The notes under the pieces were generated by a model. That model was not told where the DNA came from. It made no database searches and was given only the letters and a program-made list of their open reading frames with translations. Of a DNA stretch of 64,000 nt, positions 8,456 through 17,977 are shown piece after piece. The stretch is from Halosimplex halophilum (GTDB taxonomy: Archaea; Halobacteriota; Halobacteria; Halobacteriales; Haloarculaceae): assembly GCF_004698125.1 (NCBI RefSeq), contig NZ_ML214298.1, forward strand, positions 951,972-1,015,971, read 5' to 3'. Position numbers and translations under genes: made by a program. Position 1 is the stretch's first letter, and each line of letters begins with the position of its first letter.

Positions 8456-10759
8456 TCACTCGCGGTCCGGGTCCCGCTCGTCGTCGGGGGCCGGGACCCC
8501 GAAGCCGTCGAGTTCGTCGACCAGCGCGTCCGGTTCGACCACGTCCACGCCGGCCGCGGCGGCGCGCTCGCGGACCGCGGGCGGGAGCGTCGCGCCCGCG
8601 ACGAGGACCGCCGCGTCCAGTCGGTCGTCGCGCTCGACGGCGGCGGCCAGGCGGTCGACGGCCGCTTCGTCGAGCGTCGACGCCTCGTCCGCAGGGACCG
8701 CGAGCACGCCCGCGCGAACGTCGACCGGCCCCGGCGCCGTCGCGCGGAGGTCGGGGCCGTCCGTCGCGCCGTCGTCGACCACGCCGCCGCCGGCCGTCTC
8801 GACAGTCCACCCGGTCGCACGGAGGCAGTCGGCCACGGTTTCCCCGAACGCCTCGGCGCCGAGCGCCGCCAGCGCCGCCGGCGTCCACCCGTCCGACACA
8901 CCGGCTCCGGGGCCGCCCTCGGGTCCGCCCCTCGTGGTGCACCCGCTCGTGTCCCGCGGTTCGTCCGCCCCGTCCGCTCCGTCCGCCCCGTTCCCGAGGA
9001 CGGTGTCAGCCGACTCGGCCGCGTCGGCGACCCTCTCCGCGTCGGTCGTGTCCGCGCCGGCGTCGGCGTCGAGCGACTGGCCGGTCGCGTCGGTATCGGC
9101 GGCGTCGGCATCGCTCCTCGCCGTGTCGGCGTCGGTCGCCCCGGCGGCGTCGTCCGCGGTCCCTGTCCGCTCGGCGGACAGCCACTCGTCGTCCCCGCCG
9201 TCGTCGGCGAGCATCCAGCCGTCGCCCATCGCCGCGGACGCGTCGTCGTCGGCCTCGCCCGTCGCCGCGTCGGCGCCTCCGCTGACGGTACCGCCGCCGC
9301 CGTCGGCGTCCGCGTCTTCTGCGGCATCCGTGTCTCCGTCGGCGTTGCGGCCGCCCTCGCCGGGTGAGACGACGACCGTCCCGGCGTCGGAGACCTCGTT
9401 GTCGTCGGGGCCGGGGCGGCAGTCGGCGAGCCGTTCGTCGAGCGCCTCGACGCCGTCGAGCGCGTCGGGGACCCGCTCGCGGGCGACCGACCGGGCGGCG
9501 TCGAGCGACGACTCGGCGCGCTCGCAGGCCGCCGCGGCCGCGCCGGGCGGCGCGTCCTCGGCCGCGTCGAGCGCCCGGCGGGCCCGCTCGCAGCGCGTCT
9601 CGACCAGCTGTCGGGCGACCATCGCCAGCCGCTCGCGGACCGCCTCGCGGTCGCCCTCGAAGCGCGGCTCGTCGCGCCCCCAGTCGAGCGCGTGGACCCG
9701 CTCGTACCGCTCCAGCGCCCGCTCCCACCACGCCTCGGCGGTTTCGAGGTCGTCGGCCCCCCGGGCCATCTCGACGGCCTGCTCGGCGCGTTCGAGCGGC
9801 GCGGCGGCCAGCCGCTCGCGCTCGGCGACCAGGTTCGCCCGCCGGCGCTCGATCAGCTCGTCGTCCGGCCGGTCGGCGTCGACCGACAGCGCCGCCGCGT
9901 AGCTGTCGACCGCCCGCTCGAAGTGGTCCGCCGCCGCCTCGTAGGCGTGGTCGTCCCAGCGGGTGTGGCCGCGCTCGCGGGCCTGTTCGGCCTGCTCGGC
10001 GTAGGCGCGGCGCTCGAAGGCCGCCAGCCGCTCCCGGTAGTCCCCGGCCCGGTCGGCGACCGACGCGGCGGCCCCGTCCAGCGGCGCCGCGGCCTCGCGG
10101 GCCTCGTCCAGCGTCTCGCGCACGTCGCCGACCGCCGCCAGCACCACGTCCGCGTCGCCGGCCTCGAAGGCCCGCTCGATCCGGTCGAGCGTCTCCGCGG
10201 CGCTCTCGAGGCGGCGCTCGGCGCTCGACCAGATCCCCGCGGCCGCGTCGACGAACTCCCGGACCGCGGTCAGGTCCCCCCGCGACGGGAACCGGTACTG
10301 CGCGCCCGAGACGAGGTCGAGGACGAGCGTCTCGTCGAGCAGCCCCGCCTCCGTCCGGGCGTCGACCACGTCCGCCAGCGGGACCGAGCGCGTCCGGTCG
10401 CCCCCCGCGCGCCCGGCGGCGAACAGTACCCGCGTGTCGGTCACCAGCGCCGCCGCGCTGTGGTCGCCGTCCGGCGCGACCTGCCCGGTGTCGACGGCCC
10501 CGGCGGCGCCGTTCGCGACCCCCTGTTCCGCCCCGGCGTTCACAGTCCCGCGGTCCCCGCCGTCGTTCGCGTCTCCCTCGGTCCGCTCGACGGTGAACCC
10601 CCGTTTCTTGTTCCGGACGACGAACCGCGGCGTCTCGGCCCCCTCGACGTACTCGGCGAGCGGCCGCTCGTGCAACAGCCCCCGACCGATGAGCCCGCCG
10701 CTCCCCGTCTCCGTGAGCACCTGTGCGTCCCCGTCCTCGACTTCGATGACGTGTTCCAT
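8456..10759 (-). CDS. Large PH-like/coiled-coil protein with a degenerate nuclease-like C-terminus
   Basis: 767 aa. The N-terminal 170 residues include a strand-rich module ([36 protein letters not shown]) resembling bacterial PH/GRAM domains. Residues about 170-440 are Ala/Glu/Arg-rich helices with TPR-like spacing ([20 protein letters not shown]). Residues about 450-640 are a very acidic Asp/Ala/Gly low-complexity linker. The last 130 residues ([13 protein letters not shown]... [18 protein letters not shown]) have the alternating pattern of Mrr/restriction-endonuclease-like folds without a clear catalytic set. The function is unknown. ATG 10759 was chosen because coding bias stops there. 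Confidence 0.7.
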   Translation of the reverse strand: MEHVIEVEDGDAQVLTETGSGGLIGRGLLHERPLAEYVEGAETPRFVVRNKKRGFTVERTEGDANDGGDRGTVNAGAEQGVANGAAGAVDTGQVAPDGDHSAAALVTDTRVLFAAGRAGGDRTRSVPLADVVDARTEAGLLDETLVLDLVSGAQYRFPSRGDLTAVREFVDAAAGIWSSAERRLESAAETLDRIERAFEAGDADVVLAAVGDVRETLDEAREAAAPLDGAAASVADRAGDYRERLAAFERRAYAEQAEQARERGHTRWDDHAYEAAADHFERAVDSYAAALSVDADRPDDELIERRRANLVAERERLAAAPLERAEQAVEMARGADDLETAEAWWERALERYERVHALDWGRDEPRFEGDREAVRERLAMVARQLVETRCERARRALDAAEDAPPGAAAAACERAESSLDAARSVARERVPDALDGVEALDERLADCRPGPDDNEVSDAGTVVVSPGEGGRNADGDTDAAEDADADGGGGTVSGGADAATGEADDDASAAMGDGWMLADDGGDDEWLSAERTGTADDAAGATDADTARSDADAADTDATGQSLDADAGADTTDAERVADAAESADTVLGNGADGADGADEPRDTSGCTTRGGPEGGPGAGVSDGWTPAALAALGAEAFGETVADCLRATGWTVETAGGGVVDDGATDGPDLRATAPGPVDVRAGVLAVPADEASTLDEAAVDRLAAAVERDDRLDAAVLVAGATLPPAVRERAAAAGVDVVEPDALVDELDGFGVPAPDDERDPDRE

Positions 10760-11436
10760 GTCGCCCCCACCGCGCGTGACTGGCGTAACCGTCGAATGGG
10801 TGATACTAAACGCTTGCGTCGGTCCCGATCGACGTTCGCGCTCCCGTTCGCGACGCGTCCCCGACGATCGACCCGGCCGCAGCGGACAGCTGTGCTGAAC
10901 GCCCTCGACGCGCTCGCTAGCAGTGACTGCGACAGTACTCGACGGTAAGCGTTGAAAGCCCTCGGCGCACTCGCGGTCGCTGAGGCGGGATATCCGCGCT
11001 CTCGGCACCGCCCGCTCACGGCAGCGCCGTTCGCTTCGAGGCGCCCAGCGCCTCGCACCGCGCGGATAGTTGCCCACTCAGACGACTGAACAAGCGCGAG
11101 CGCGCCTCGCCCGTTCAGTCCACCGGGAGAGCAAGCTCTCCCGAGCCCGCGCTCACACGTTCGCGCGGACACCAGGGACCGCACCGCCCGGCACCGCGAC
11201 CGCACCGCACGGCACCGCAAACGACCACGACCCTCCCCAGCCGATTCGCTCTCTCGCTGCGCTCGCTCGCTCATCCCTCGCGCGATGCTGTCGCGAGACG
11301 AGACTCGCGACAGCGCGCGCCGACCGCATTCGGTCGTCGAGCGTCCGCGTCGGGGGATCGCGGGGTGGACGGGCGTCCGGTTACTCGTGTGTCACTGGTG
11401 TCCTTTTGGGTGTCGCGGCCCAAGGGACGACCAGCC
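10760..11436. other. Hairpin-rich divergent non-coding spacer
   Basis: 677 bp with no convincing gene in any frame. It separates two divergent genes and contains at least five perfect inverted repeats between 11037 and 11336, plus low-complexity CGCTCGCTGCGCTCGCTC-type sequence near 11245-11272. The GST-like gene's likely promoter (TCCTTTTGGG at 11401-11410) lies at its right end. Confidence 0.6.
11037..11336. repeat. Cluster of perfect inverted repeats
   Basis: The pairs are: CGAGGCGC/GCGCCTCG (11037-11055, 3-nt loop); GACTGAAC/GTTCAGTC (11084-11091 and 11113-11120); CGGGAGAGC/GCTCTCCCG (11124-11143, 2-nt centre); GCTGTCGCGAG/CTCGCGACAGC (11287-11314, 11-bp stem, 6-nt loop); CGACCG/CGGTCG (11321-11336, 4-nt loop). 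All arms are perfect. Whether they act as RNA hairpins, protein sites or mobile-element remnants is not clear. Confidence 0.8.
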
Positions 11437-12435
11437 ATGAACAAACTCGTCGACGGCGAGTGGCGGACGGATGTCGAGGACTACACGAACGACGACGGGG
11501 AGTTCGAGCGCGAGGAGACGAGTTTCAGGGACCGCGTCGAGGACGACCCGGACGCCCGGTTCCAGCCGGAGGCCGGCCGGTACCACCTCTACGTCTCCTA
11601 CGCCTGTCCGTGGGCTCACCGCACCCTGCTGATCCGGTCGCTGAAGGGACTGGAAGACGCCGTCTCGGTCGACGTGGTCGACCCCTACCGCGACGACGGC
11701 GGCTGGCAGTTCACCCCCGAGAAGGAGGGCTGTACCCCCGACACCGTCAACGGCAGCGACTACCTCCGGGAGGTCTATCAGAAAGCGGACCCCGACGCGA
11801 CCTGCCGGGTGACGGTGCCGGTGCTGTGGGATAAACAGGAGGAGACCATCGTCAACAACGAGTCCGAGGAGGTCCTGCGGATGCTCGACACCGAGTTCGA
11901 CGACGTGGCCGAGCGCGACGTGGATCTGTACCCCGAGGGCTACCGCGAGGAGGTCGACCGGATCATCGACGACATCTACGAGCCGATCAACAACGGCGTC
12001 TACCGGGCGGGCTTCGCGAGTTCCCAGGAAGCGTACGACCGGGCCGTCGACGACCTGTTCTCGGCGCTGGACCACTGGGACGAGGTGCTGGCAGACCAGC
12101 GCTACCTCGCCGGCGACCGCCTGACCGAGGCGGACATCTGCATGTTCACGACGCTGGTCCGGTTCGACAACGTCTACCACACCCACTTCAAGTGCAACGT
12201 GAAGGCGATCCACGAGTACGACAACCTCTGGCCGTACCTGCGCGACCTCTACCAGACGCCGGGAGTCGCCGAGACGGTGAACACGGACCACATCAAGGAA
12301 CACTACTACACGACCCACCCGGACGTCAACCCCAAGCGGCTGATCGCCCGCGGGCCGGACCTGGACTTCGACGCCGAGCACGACCGCGACGAACTGCCGG
12401 GCAGCCCGCCCGCGGAGCTGCTGCCGCTGGCCTGA
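11437..12435 (+). CDS. Xi-class glutathione S-transferase / glutathionyl-hydroquinone reductase-like protein
   Basis: 332 aa. The thioredoxin-fold domain carries the catalytic Cys57 in YACPWAHR, the equivalent of the NPCPWA motif of ECM4/YqjG-type reductases. The C-terminal helical half (ADICMFTTLVRFDNVYHTHFKCN, later LWPYLRDLYQTPGV) is also diagnostic. These enzymes remove a thiol group from conjugated quinols. Haloarchaea use gamma-glutamylcysteine instead of glutathione, so that is the likely cofactor. ATG 11437 begins the usual family sequence. Confidence 0.92.
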   Translation: MNKLVDGEWRTDVEDYTNDDGEFEREETSFRDRVEDDPDARFQPEAGRYHLYVSYACPWAHRTLLIRSLKGLEDAVSVDVVDPYRDDGGWQFTPEKEGCTPDTVNGSDYLREVYQKADPDATCRVTVPVLWDKQEETIVNNESEEVLRMLDTEFDDVAERDVDLYPEGYREEVDRIIDDIYEPINNGVYRAGFASSQEAYDRAVDDLFSALDHWDEVLADQRYLAGDRLTEADICMFTTLVRFDNVYHTHFKCNVKAIHEYDNLWPYLRDLYQTPGVAETVNTDHIKEHYYTTHPDVNPKRLIARGPDLDFDAEHDRDELPGSPPAELLPLA

Positions 12436-12454
12436 CGGGGCGGTTCGAGCCCGG

Positions 12455-13543
12455 TCAGTCGTCGTCGCCGGGGACCGGCCGCTCCGAGAGGTCGCCGACG
12501 CGGGCCGCGAGTTCGCGGTCCAGCGGCGAGTCGGGGTGCGTGCGAACGGCGAGCGTCGAGCCGTCGTCGAACCGCGCGGTGACCGTCCGGCGGCGGCGCC
12601 GGACCACCTCCATCCCCTCGAAGTCGTCGCCGTTGCGGACGGCGTGGACGACCAGCCCGAAGCTCCCGGCCATCGCCAGCGCGAACAGCGGCGGGAGCAC
12701 CGTCCCCTCGAGCGCGACCAGCGCCGCGAACGGGCCGACCGCGAGCGCCCCGGCCCCCCAGCGACCGAGCGGGTCGGCGCCCGCGCGACCGCGGACGCGC
12801 CGTTCGACGCGGGCGAGCGCGTCGGCGAGGGTCGCGAACGGGCCGAAGCGGCGGAGCCGGTCGGTCAGCGTCCGGTCGTTCGGGGCGACTCCCTCGCGGC
12901 GGACGTGGTCTGCGGCGAGCGCGCCACCGACGGCGGCCAGCGCGAGCGCCGGCGTCAGGGGGACCGTGGCCGTCCCGAGGACGCCGAGGAAGGCGACGAC
13001 CGACGCGCAGTAACCGAGGGCGCCGAGCAGCCGGGCGTCCCGGCCGCGGACGCCGACGGTCGCGTCGACGGAGCTGCGGACCCCCGCGAGGCGGTCGAGG
13101 CCGACGCTGACGAGGCCGTCGTCGGTCGCGGCGACCAGGCGGTCGGCGGTGAGACCGACCGTCGCCCGCTCGCCGCGGCCGTCGAGCAGGCGGGCGCCGT
13201 CGACGGCCTGCAGCGACTCGTCGGGGCGGAGCTGACGGCGGAGCGAGGCGGTCCCGCGCCCGGGCGGTGACGGGGCGGTCCACGGTTCGACGGTCGTCGC
13301 GTCCGCGAGGACCGCCGCCAGGGGCCCCGGACCCTCTCCGCCGGTCCCGCCGCCCGTGGCGTCGTCGTGGCCCCCCCTCGGGCTCTCGGCCGGGAACCGG
13401 CCGTCGGTCGGTCCCACGCCGTTCCCGCCGCCGGCCTCCGGGACCGACGGGCCACCGTCACCCGCCGCCGACGCATCCGGCGTCGCCTCCCCGTCGCGAG
13501 CGGACTCGTCCCGGCCGTCGCCGGGCGGTCGTTGCTCACTCAT
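12455..13543 (-). CDS. Membrane protein with disordered acidic N-terminus
   Basis: 362 aa. The first ~75 residues are a Gly/Asp/Pro-rich disordered tail. A soluble strand-rich region follows (SLRRQLRPDESLQAVDGARLL... ATVGLTADRLVAATDDGLVSVGLD), similar to bacterial PH (bPH) modules. Two pairs of hydrophobic segments come next (near LLGALGYCASVVAFLGVLG/LTPALALAAVGGALAA and WGAGALAVGPFAALVAL/LPPLFALAMAGSFGLVV), then a C-terminal strand region. No named family is recognised. It converges on the GST-like gene with 19 bp between. Confidence 0.7.
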   Translation of the reverse strand: MSEQRPPGDGRDESARDGEATPDASAAGDGGPSVPEAGGGNGVGPTDGRFPAESPRGGHDDATGGGTGGEGPGPLAAVLADATTVEPWTAPSPPGRGTASLRRQLRPDESLQAVDGARLLDGRGERATVGLTADRLVAATDDGLVSVGLDRLAGVRSSVDATVGVRGRDARLLGALGYCASVVAFLGVLGTATVPLTPALALAAVGGALAADHVRREGVAPNDRTLTDRLRRFGPFATLADALARVERRVRGRAGADPLGRWGAGALAVGPFAALVALEGTVLPPLFALAMAGSFGLVVHAVRNGDDFEGMEVVRRRRRTVTARFDDGSTLAVRTHPDSPLDRELAARVGDLSERPVPGDDD

Positions 13544-13719
13544 GCCAGGGGCTACGCCGCCCGACACCGATTGTAAATGACGGCTTATCGGCCCGGAGGG
13601 CCCGGACGCGGGCAGTTCGCGGGTGCGACCGGGCCGACGGCCGAGCGCCGCCGTCGCGGACTCCGGCGACGCCGGCCGCTGTCGAAAGGCCGTAGGACCG
13701 GGGGGACCTCGGTGACGGC

Positions 13720-14688
13720 ATGACCCGGGTCACGGTCGGCGGGCGCCTCCACGTCGGCTTCCAGAACCTCTCGCTGGCGCACGAGCGCCTCTACGGCGGC
13801 GTCGGCCTCGCGCTCGCCGAGCCGCGGCTCGACCTGCGCGCCGAGCGCGCCGACGCCGTCGACTGCGACGACGACGCGGCCCGCCCCTACGTCGAGCGGG
13901 TCGTCGACCACCTCGACGTGCCCGGCGCGGCGGTCCGCGTCGAGGAACGGCTCCCCCGCCACGCCGGACTCGGCAGCGGGACCCAGCTCGCGCTCGCCGC
14001 GCTCGTCGCCGTCGCCGGCGCATACGAGATGGAGGTCGACCCGCGCGAGCGCGCGCCGGCGCTGGGCCGCGGCGGCCGCAGCGGCATCGGCGTCGCCACC
14101 TTCGAATCGGGCGGGTTCGTCGTCGACGGCGGCCACCCGACCGAGCGGTTCACGACGGCGCCGCCCGCGGAGGGCGAGTGGGCGGTCCCGCCGGTCGTCG
14201 CGCGCCACGACCTGCCCGAATCCTGGCGGTTCGTCCTCGCGGTCCCCGAGGCGGGGCCGGGCCGCAGCGGCGACGAGGAGGACGAGAGCATGCGCTCGGT
14301 CGTCGAGCGCGCCGACCCGGGCATCGCCGAGGACATCGCGGTCGTGGTCACCCAGCAGCTGCTCCCGGCGGCCGCGACGGGCGACCGGGCGGCGTTCGGC
14401 GACGCGGTCGCGCGGCTCGGCCGGCTCAACGGCGCCTGGTACGCCGACGAGCAGGGCGGCGTCTACCGCCCGCCCGCGGGGGCGATCATCGACGCCCTCT
14501 CGGACCACCCGGCGGTCGCCGGCGCCGGCCAGTCCTCGTGGGGCCCCACCGTCTACGCGCTGACCGACGCCGACTACGCGCCCGACGTGGCCGACGCGGC
14601 CCGGACAGCACTCTCGGACGTGGGCGAGGGCGGCCGCGTCGTCGTGGCTCGCCCGCGCAACGAGGGCGCGACGGTCGGGGACGCCTGA
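13720..14688 (+). CDS. GHMP-family beta-RFAP synthase-like protein
   Basis: 322 aa. N-terminal VGGRLHVGFQNLS and the phosphate-binding loop PRHAGLGSGTQLALAALVAVAG (near residues 84-105) match MptG (beta-ribofuranosylaminobenzene 5'-phosphate synthase), as does the late AGAGQSSWGPTVYAL block. In methanogens this enzyme starts the methanopterin side chain from PRPP and p-aminobenzoate. Haloarchaea use folate-type carriers, so the product here is uncertain. ATG 13720 gives the usual family start. Confidence 0.85.
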   Translation: MTRVTVGGRLHVGFQNLSLAHERLYGGVGLALAEPRLDLRAERADAVDCDDDAARPYVERVVDHLDVPGAAVRVEERLPRHAGLGSGTQLALAALVAVAGAYEMEVDPRERAPALGRGGRSGIGVATFESGGFVVDGGHPTERFTTAPPAEGEWAVPPVVARHDLPESWRFVLAVPEAGPGRSGDEEDESMRSVVERADPGIAEDIAVVVTQQLLPAAATGDRAAFGDAVARLGRLNGAWYADEQGGVYRPPAGAIIDALSDHPAVAGAGQSSWGPTVYALTDADYAPDVADAARTALSDVGEGGRVVVARPRNEGATVGDA

Positions 14689-14772
14689 GGACCGTCGCAG
14701 CCGGCGGATCCCGTTTCAGCGAGCGAGAATCGCGGGGCAACAGGTAAACGGCCGGCGGCGGATGGTGGTCGC

Positions 14773-15615
14773 ATGGACCGGATACCCTTCGGGGTCCGCC
14801 AGCTCGACACGACCCTCGGCGGCGGGGCGCCGACGGGCAGCGTCGTCCTCGTCGCGGGCGAGGGCGGCGCGGGGTCGCGGGAGTTCCTGCACACGAGCAC
14901 GCTGATGAACGCCCTCGCCGAGACCGACGGGGAGTTACACGACCTCTACTACGGCGACGTGGCGGCGGACGCCGAAACGCCGGGGGAGGTCCACTTCGTC
15001 TCGTTCACCGCGGGCGAACGGCGCTTCACGGAGGAGGTGGGGATGACGATCGACGACGACATCGTCGACGCCGGCATGGAGGCGGTCCGGTACCACGACC
15101 TCTCCGAGCAGTACTTCCACCAGAGCCCGGTCCCGCGGGACTGGTACGCCGAGGAGACCGCCGACATCAAGGACCTCCGGGCGCGCCAGGAGCGCGACGA
15201 CATCCTCGGCGAACTCGGGCGCCTGCTCGTCGAGCACGCGCCGGGGAACCTCGTGGTCATCGACTCGCTGTCGGACCTCATCAGCACGGCCGGCCGCGAC
15301 GAGAACGTCAACTGGTCGGACGTCGTCTTCCTCATCAAGGGGCTCCAGAAGGGCGCCAACGAGTGGAACGGCGTCATCCTCGCCCACGTCGGCCGGGAGA
15401 CGGTCTCGGACACGGAGTACGGCCAGCTCGTCGACAGCGTCGACGGCACCCTGGAGTTCGAGTGGGCCAGCGGCGGGTCCTCCCGCGCGCGGACGCTCGT
15501 CGTCAAGCAGTTCCGCGGCGTCCTCTCGGGGATCGACGACGAGAACATCGTCCAGTTCGAGACCGAGATCGGCGACGGCGGCTTCGACATCAGCGACGTG
15601 CGCAAGATCCGATAA
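14773..15615 (+). CDS. KaiC/RecA-fold protein with degenerate Walker A
   Basis: 280 aa. The layout is that of haloarchaeal Rad55/KaiC-like ATPases: IPFGVRQLDTTLGGGAPTGSVVLVAG at the start, LVVIDSLSDLI as Walker B (near 159-168), then IKGLQKGANEWNGVILAHVG. However, the P-loop reads GEGGAGSRE (29-37), where GxxxxGK[S/T] would put Lys-Ser/Thr at the S-R positions. The nucleotide-binding Lys is thus missing, so ATP hydrolysis is doubtful. It may be a regulatory or structural relative. It is followed 120 bp later by the RHH/coiled-coil gene. Confidence 0.85.
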   Translation: MDRIPFGVRQLDTTLGGGAPTGSVVLVAGEGGAGSREFLHTSTLMNALAETDGELHDLYYGDVAADAETPGEVHFVSFTAGERRFTEEVGMTIDDDIVDAGMEAVRYHDLSEQYFHQSPVPRDWYAEETADIKDLRARQERDDILGELGRLLVEHAPGNLVVIDSLSDLISTAGRDENVNWSDVVFLIKGLQKGANEWNGVILAHVGRETVSDTEYGQLVDSVDGTLEFEWASGGSSRARTLVVKQFRGVLSGIDDENIVQFETEIGDGGFDISDVRKIR

Positions 15616-15738
15616 CGGGTATCGGACCCGGGTCCGCACGATCGCCGCTCAGAGCGTCGCTCTCGACGAGTACTCCGAGTTCGATTTTCGAGAACCGGTG
15701 GCAAACCCTTAACTGCCTACTCGCGTCAAGGGGAACTA

Positions 15739-16668
15739 ATGGCGAGCGAGTCGTCGGACGACGCCGGCGTGTCGGTGTCGCTCCCCCCGGACGTAGAGGC
15801 CTGGCTGGACCGCAAGGCCGCCGACCTGGGGGTCGACCGCGAGGCCGTCGTCGTCCAGTTACTCGCCGCTTACCGCGCCGCCGAGGAGTTCGACGACGCG
15901 GACGTGGCCGCCGCCCTCGGCGGCCGCGACGTGGAAGACGAAGTCCGGGACGTGATCGCCGACCGGCTCCCGGACATCGCCGATGCCGTCGCCGAGCGCG
16001 TCGAGGGCGGGAGCGAAGACGTCGACGCCGTCGAGGAAGGGCTGTCGGCGGAGATCGACCGCGTCGAGTCGGAGTTCGCCGACAAGATCCAGGACGTGCG
16101 CGAGCGTGTCGTCCAGGTCAAACGCGAGGCCGACGGCAAGGCCGAGGCCGACCACACCCACCCGGAGTTCGGCGAGCTCGCGACGCTCTCGACGGCCGTC
16201 GACGACCTGGAGTCGTCGCTCGCCGCCCTCGAGTCGCGGGTCGACGAGGCGGCCGACGACGCCGCCGACGCCGAGCGGCGGGTCGACGACCTCGACGACC
16301 GCGTGAGCGAGATCGAGCGGGCGACCGACCGCCTCGACGAGGTCGAGGAGCGACTGCGGACGGTCGCCTGGGTGGTCAGCGACCTCCGCGAGGCCGAGCA
16401 GGCCCGCTCGACGGGTACCGACGCCATCGACCGGCTCAAGGCGACCGCGGCGGAACTGGACGTGGACCGGGCGGTCTGCGGGAACTGCTCGCAGGCCGTC
16501 GACATCGCGCTGCTACACGAGCCTAACTGTCCCCACTGCGACGCGACCGTCAGCGACGTGGCGCTGCCGAGCGGGCTGTTCGGCAAGCCGAAGCTGACCG
16601 TCGCGCGCAAGCTGGAGGCCGGCGACGAGGACCGCTCGAACGTCCCCGACGCCGCCGACGGGAGCTGA
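15739..16668 (+). CDS. Ribbon-helix-helix / coiled-coil / zinc-ribbon protein
   Basis: 309 aa. Residues 10-40 (VSVSLPPDVEAWLDRKAADLGVDREAVVVQLL) look like a CopG-type ribbon-helix-helix. Residues about 90-235 are a long coiled coil rich in Glu, Asp and Val heptads. Near residues 253-275 two cysteine pairs, CGNC and CPHC, form a zinc ribbon. The order suggests a DNA- or RNA-binding dimer held by a rod. TATA-like CCTTAACT is about 30 nt upstream. The next gene starts 4 bp after the stop, so they form an operon. Confidence 0.75.
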   Translation: MASESSDDAGVSVSLPPDVEAWLDRKAADLGVDREAVVVQLLAAYRAAEEFDDADVAAALGGRDVEDEVRDVIADRLPDIADAVAERVEGGSEDVDAVEEGLSAEIDRVESEFADKIQDVRERVVQVKREADGKAEADHTHPEFGELATLSTAVDDLESSLAALESRVDEAADDAADAERRVDDLDDRVSEIERATDRLDEVEERLRTVAWVVSDLREAEQARSTGTDAIDRLKATAAELDVDRAVCGNCSQAVDIALLHEPNCPHCDATVSDVALPSGLFGKPKLTVARKLEAGDEDRSNVPDAADGS

Positions 16669-16672
16669 TACC

Positions 16673-17506
16673 GTGAGCGACGACCGGCACACCGACGACT
16701 CCGGGGAGCCCGGGGACGACGCTGACCGCGCCGCCGCCGACTCGGGGGCGCCCGCGGACGATCCCGACGAGCCCGGGGACGACACCGGCGAGTCTGCCGG
16801 GGCGTCGGCCGACCGCGGCGACCCGTTCGACTCGTTCGACGACTACCGCGACCGCGAGGGCGACCCCTTCGACTCGCTGGGCGAGGATCCGGACGGCGAC
16901 CGGAGCGGCGGGGCCGGGGATGACGACCCCCCGGCCGACGAGGACGCCGCGGGCCGGGAGCCAGCCGCCGGCGCCGACCCGGACCCGTTCGAGTACGTGG
17001 ACGACCGGGACGGCGGCAGTGAGCGGGCCGACAGCGGGGCCGGCGGCGAACGGGGCGAAAGCGAGGCTAGCGGCGAGCGGGGCGAAAGCGGGGCCAGCGG
17101 CGAACCGTTCGACGGCGAAAGCGCCGACGACTCGTTCGGCGAGCGGGGCGAGGACCCGCTCGCGGACGTGGCGGTCTCGGAGGGCGACCCCTTCGAGTCG
17201 GCGTCGAGCGCCTTCGAGCGGTCGGGCGTCGAGGGGATCGACCCCGACGAGGTCTGGGACCGGCTCACCGCCGAGCCCGGCGCGGACACGGGGGGCGAGG
17301 GCGGCCCGCCCGAGGGCGACGAGGACGACGTGGTCACGGTGTCGAAACACGGCTACTGCGAGGGCTGCGAGCACTTCTCGCCGCCGCCGGACGTGACCTG
17401 CACCCACGAGGGCACTGACATCCTGGCGTTCGTCGGCGTCGACGAGGTCCGGGTGAGCAACTGCCCGGTCGTCGAGGAGCGGCGCGAACTCGAAGACGAC
17501 GCCTGA
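16673..17506 (+). CDS. Highly acidic protein with C-terminal Cys/His cluster
   Basis: 277 aa from a GTG start 4 bp after the preceding stop. About 200 residues are Asp/Gly/Glu-rich disorder, with imprecise repeats SGERGES and the recurring DPFDSF / DPFESA motif (at least five times). The folded end has CEGCEHFSPPPDVTCTHEGT, then VRVSNCPVV, a Cys4/His pattern that probably binds zinc. The function is unknown, but the pairing with the RHH/zinc-ribbon gene suggests the two products act together. Confidence 0.75.
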   Translation: MSDDRHTDDSGEPGDDADRAAADSGAPADDPDEPGDDTGESAGASADRGDPFDSFDDYRDREGDPFDSLGEDPDGDRSGGAGDDDPPADEDAAGREPAAGADPDPFEYVDDRDGGSERADSGAGGERGESEASGERGESGASGEPFDGESADDSFGERGEDPLADVAVSEGDPFESASSAFERSGVEGIDPDEVWDRLTAEPGADTGGEGGPPEGDEDDVVTVSKHGYCEGCEHFSPPPDVTCTHEGTDILAFVGVDEVRVSNCPVVEERRELEDDA

Positions 17507-17620
17507 CGGGCGCCGCAGCGGTTCACGGCCGGCGGGACAGGCGACCGGGGAACCGGACGACTGGCGACGACCGCGAGAGCGGGGTATACTTACGGCCGGG
17601 CGGCCAACGGGCGTGGTACC

Positions 17621-17944
17621 ATGCAGTTCTGCGACGACTGCGGATCGATGATGCACTCCGAGGGCGGCGAGATGGTCTGCAAGAGCTGCGGCGCCACGGC
17701 GGGCCGCGACGACGAACTGGCCGAGCAGTTCGTCAGCACCGCCGAGCAGTCCGGCGACGAGGTCGTCGAGACCGAGGAGGGAGCCAACTTCGAGGGCAAA
17801 CCCAAGGACAAGAGCGTCACCTGCGAGGACTGCGGCAACGGCGTCGCCTGGTACACGATCAAACAGACCGGCTCCGCCGACGAGCCGCCGACGCGATTCT
17901 TCAAGTGCACGGAGTGTGGCCACCGCTGGCGGGAGTACAACTGA
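17621..17944 (+). CDS. tfs: Transcription factor S (TFS, RNA polymerase cleavage factor)
   Basis: 107 aa with two zinc ribbons: N-terminal CDDC...CKSC and C-terminal CEDC...CTEC. The C-terminal block SADEPPTRFFKCTECGHRWREYN is the TFIIS/TFS signature, and the acidic DE pair that enters the polymerase active site is intact. This supports real transcript-cleavage activity and rules against a non-cleaving Rpb9-like paralogue. A TATACTTA element lies near 17585-17592. Confidence 0.93.
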   Translation: MQFCDDCGSMMHSEGGEMVCKSCGATAGRDDELAEQFVSTAEQSGDEVVETEEGANFEGKPKDKSVTCEDCGNGVAWYTIKQTGSADEPPTRFFKCTECGHRWREYN

Positions 17945-17977
17945 GCGCCGTGCGACCCGGAGACAGCGACCGGCCCG

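Noticed and set aside
14741-14754. GGTAAAC string before the KaiC-like gene as a further TetR site
   Set aside because: The matching TTTACC half is absent at the required distance, so it is only a half-site by chance.
16017-17120. Gly/Glu/Ser repeat DNA as a mobile element
   Set aside because: The repeats are coding low-complexity sequence inside the acidic protein and have no terminal repeats or transposase.
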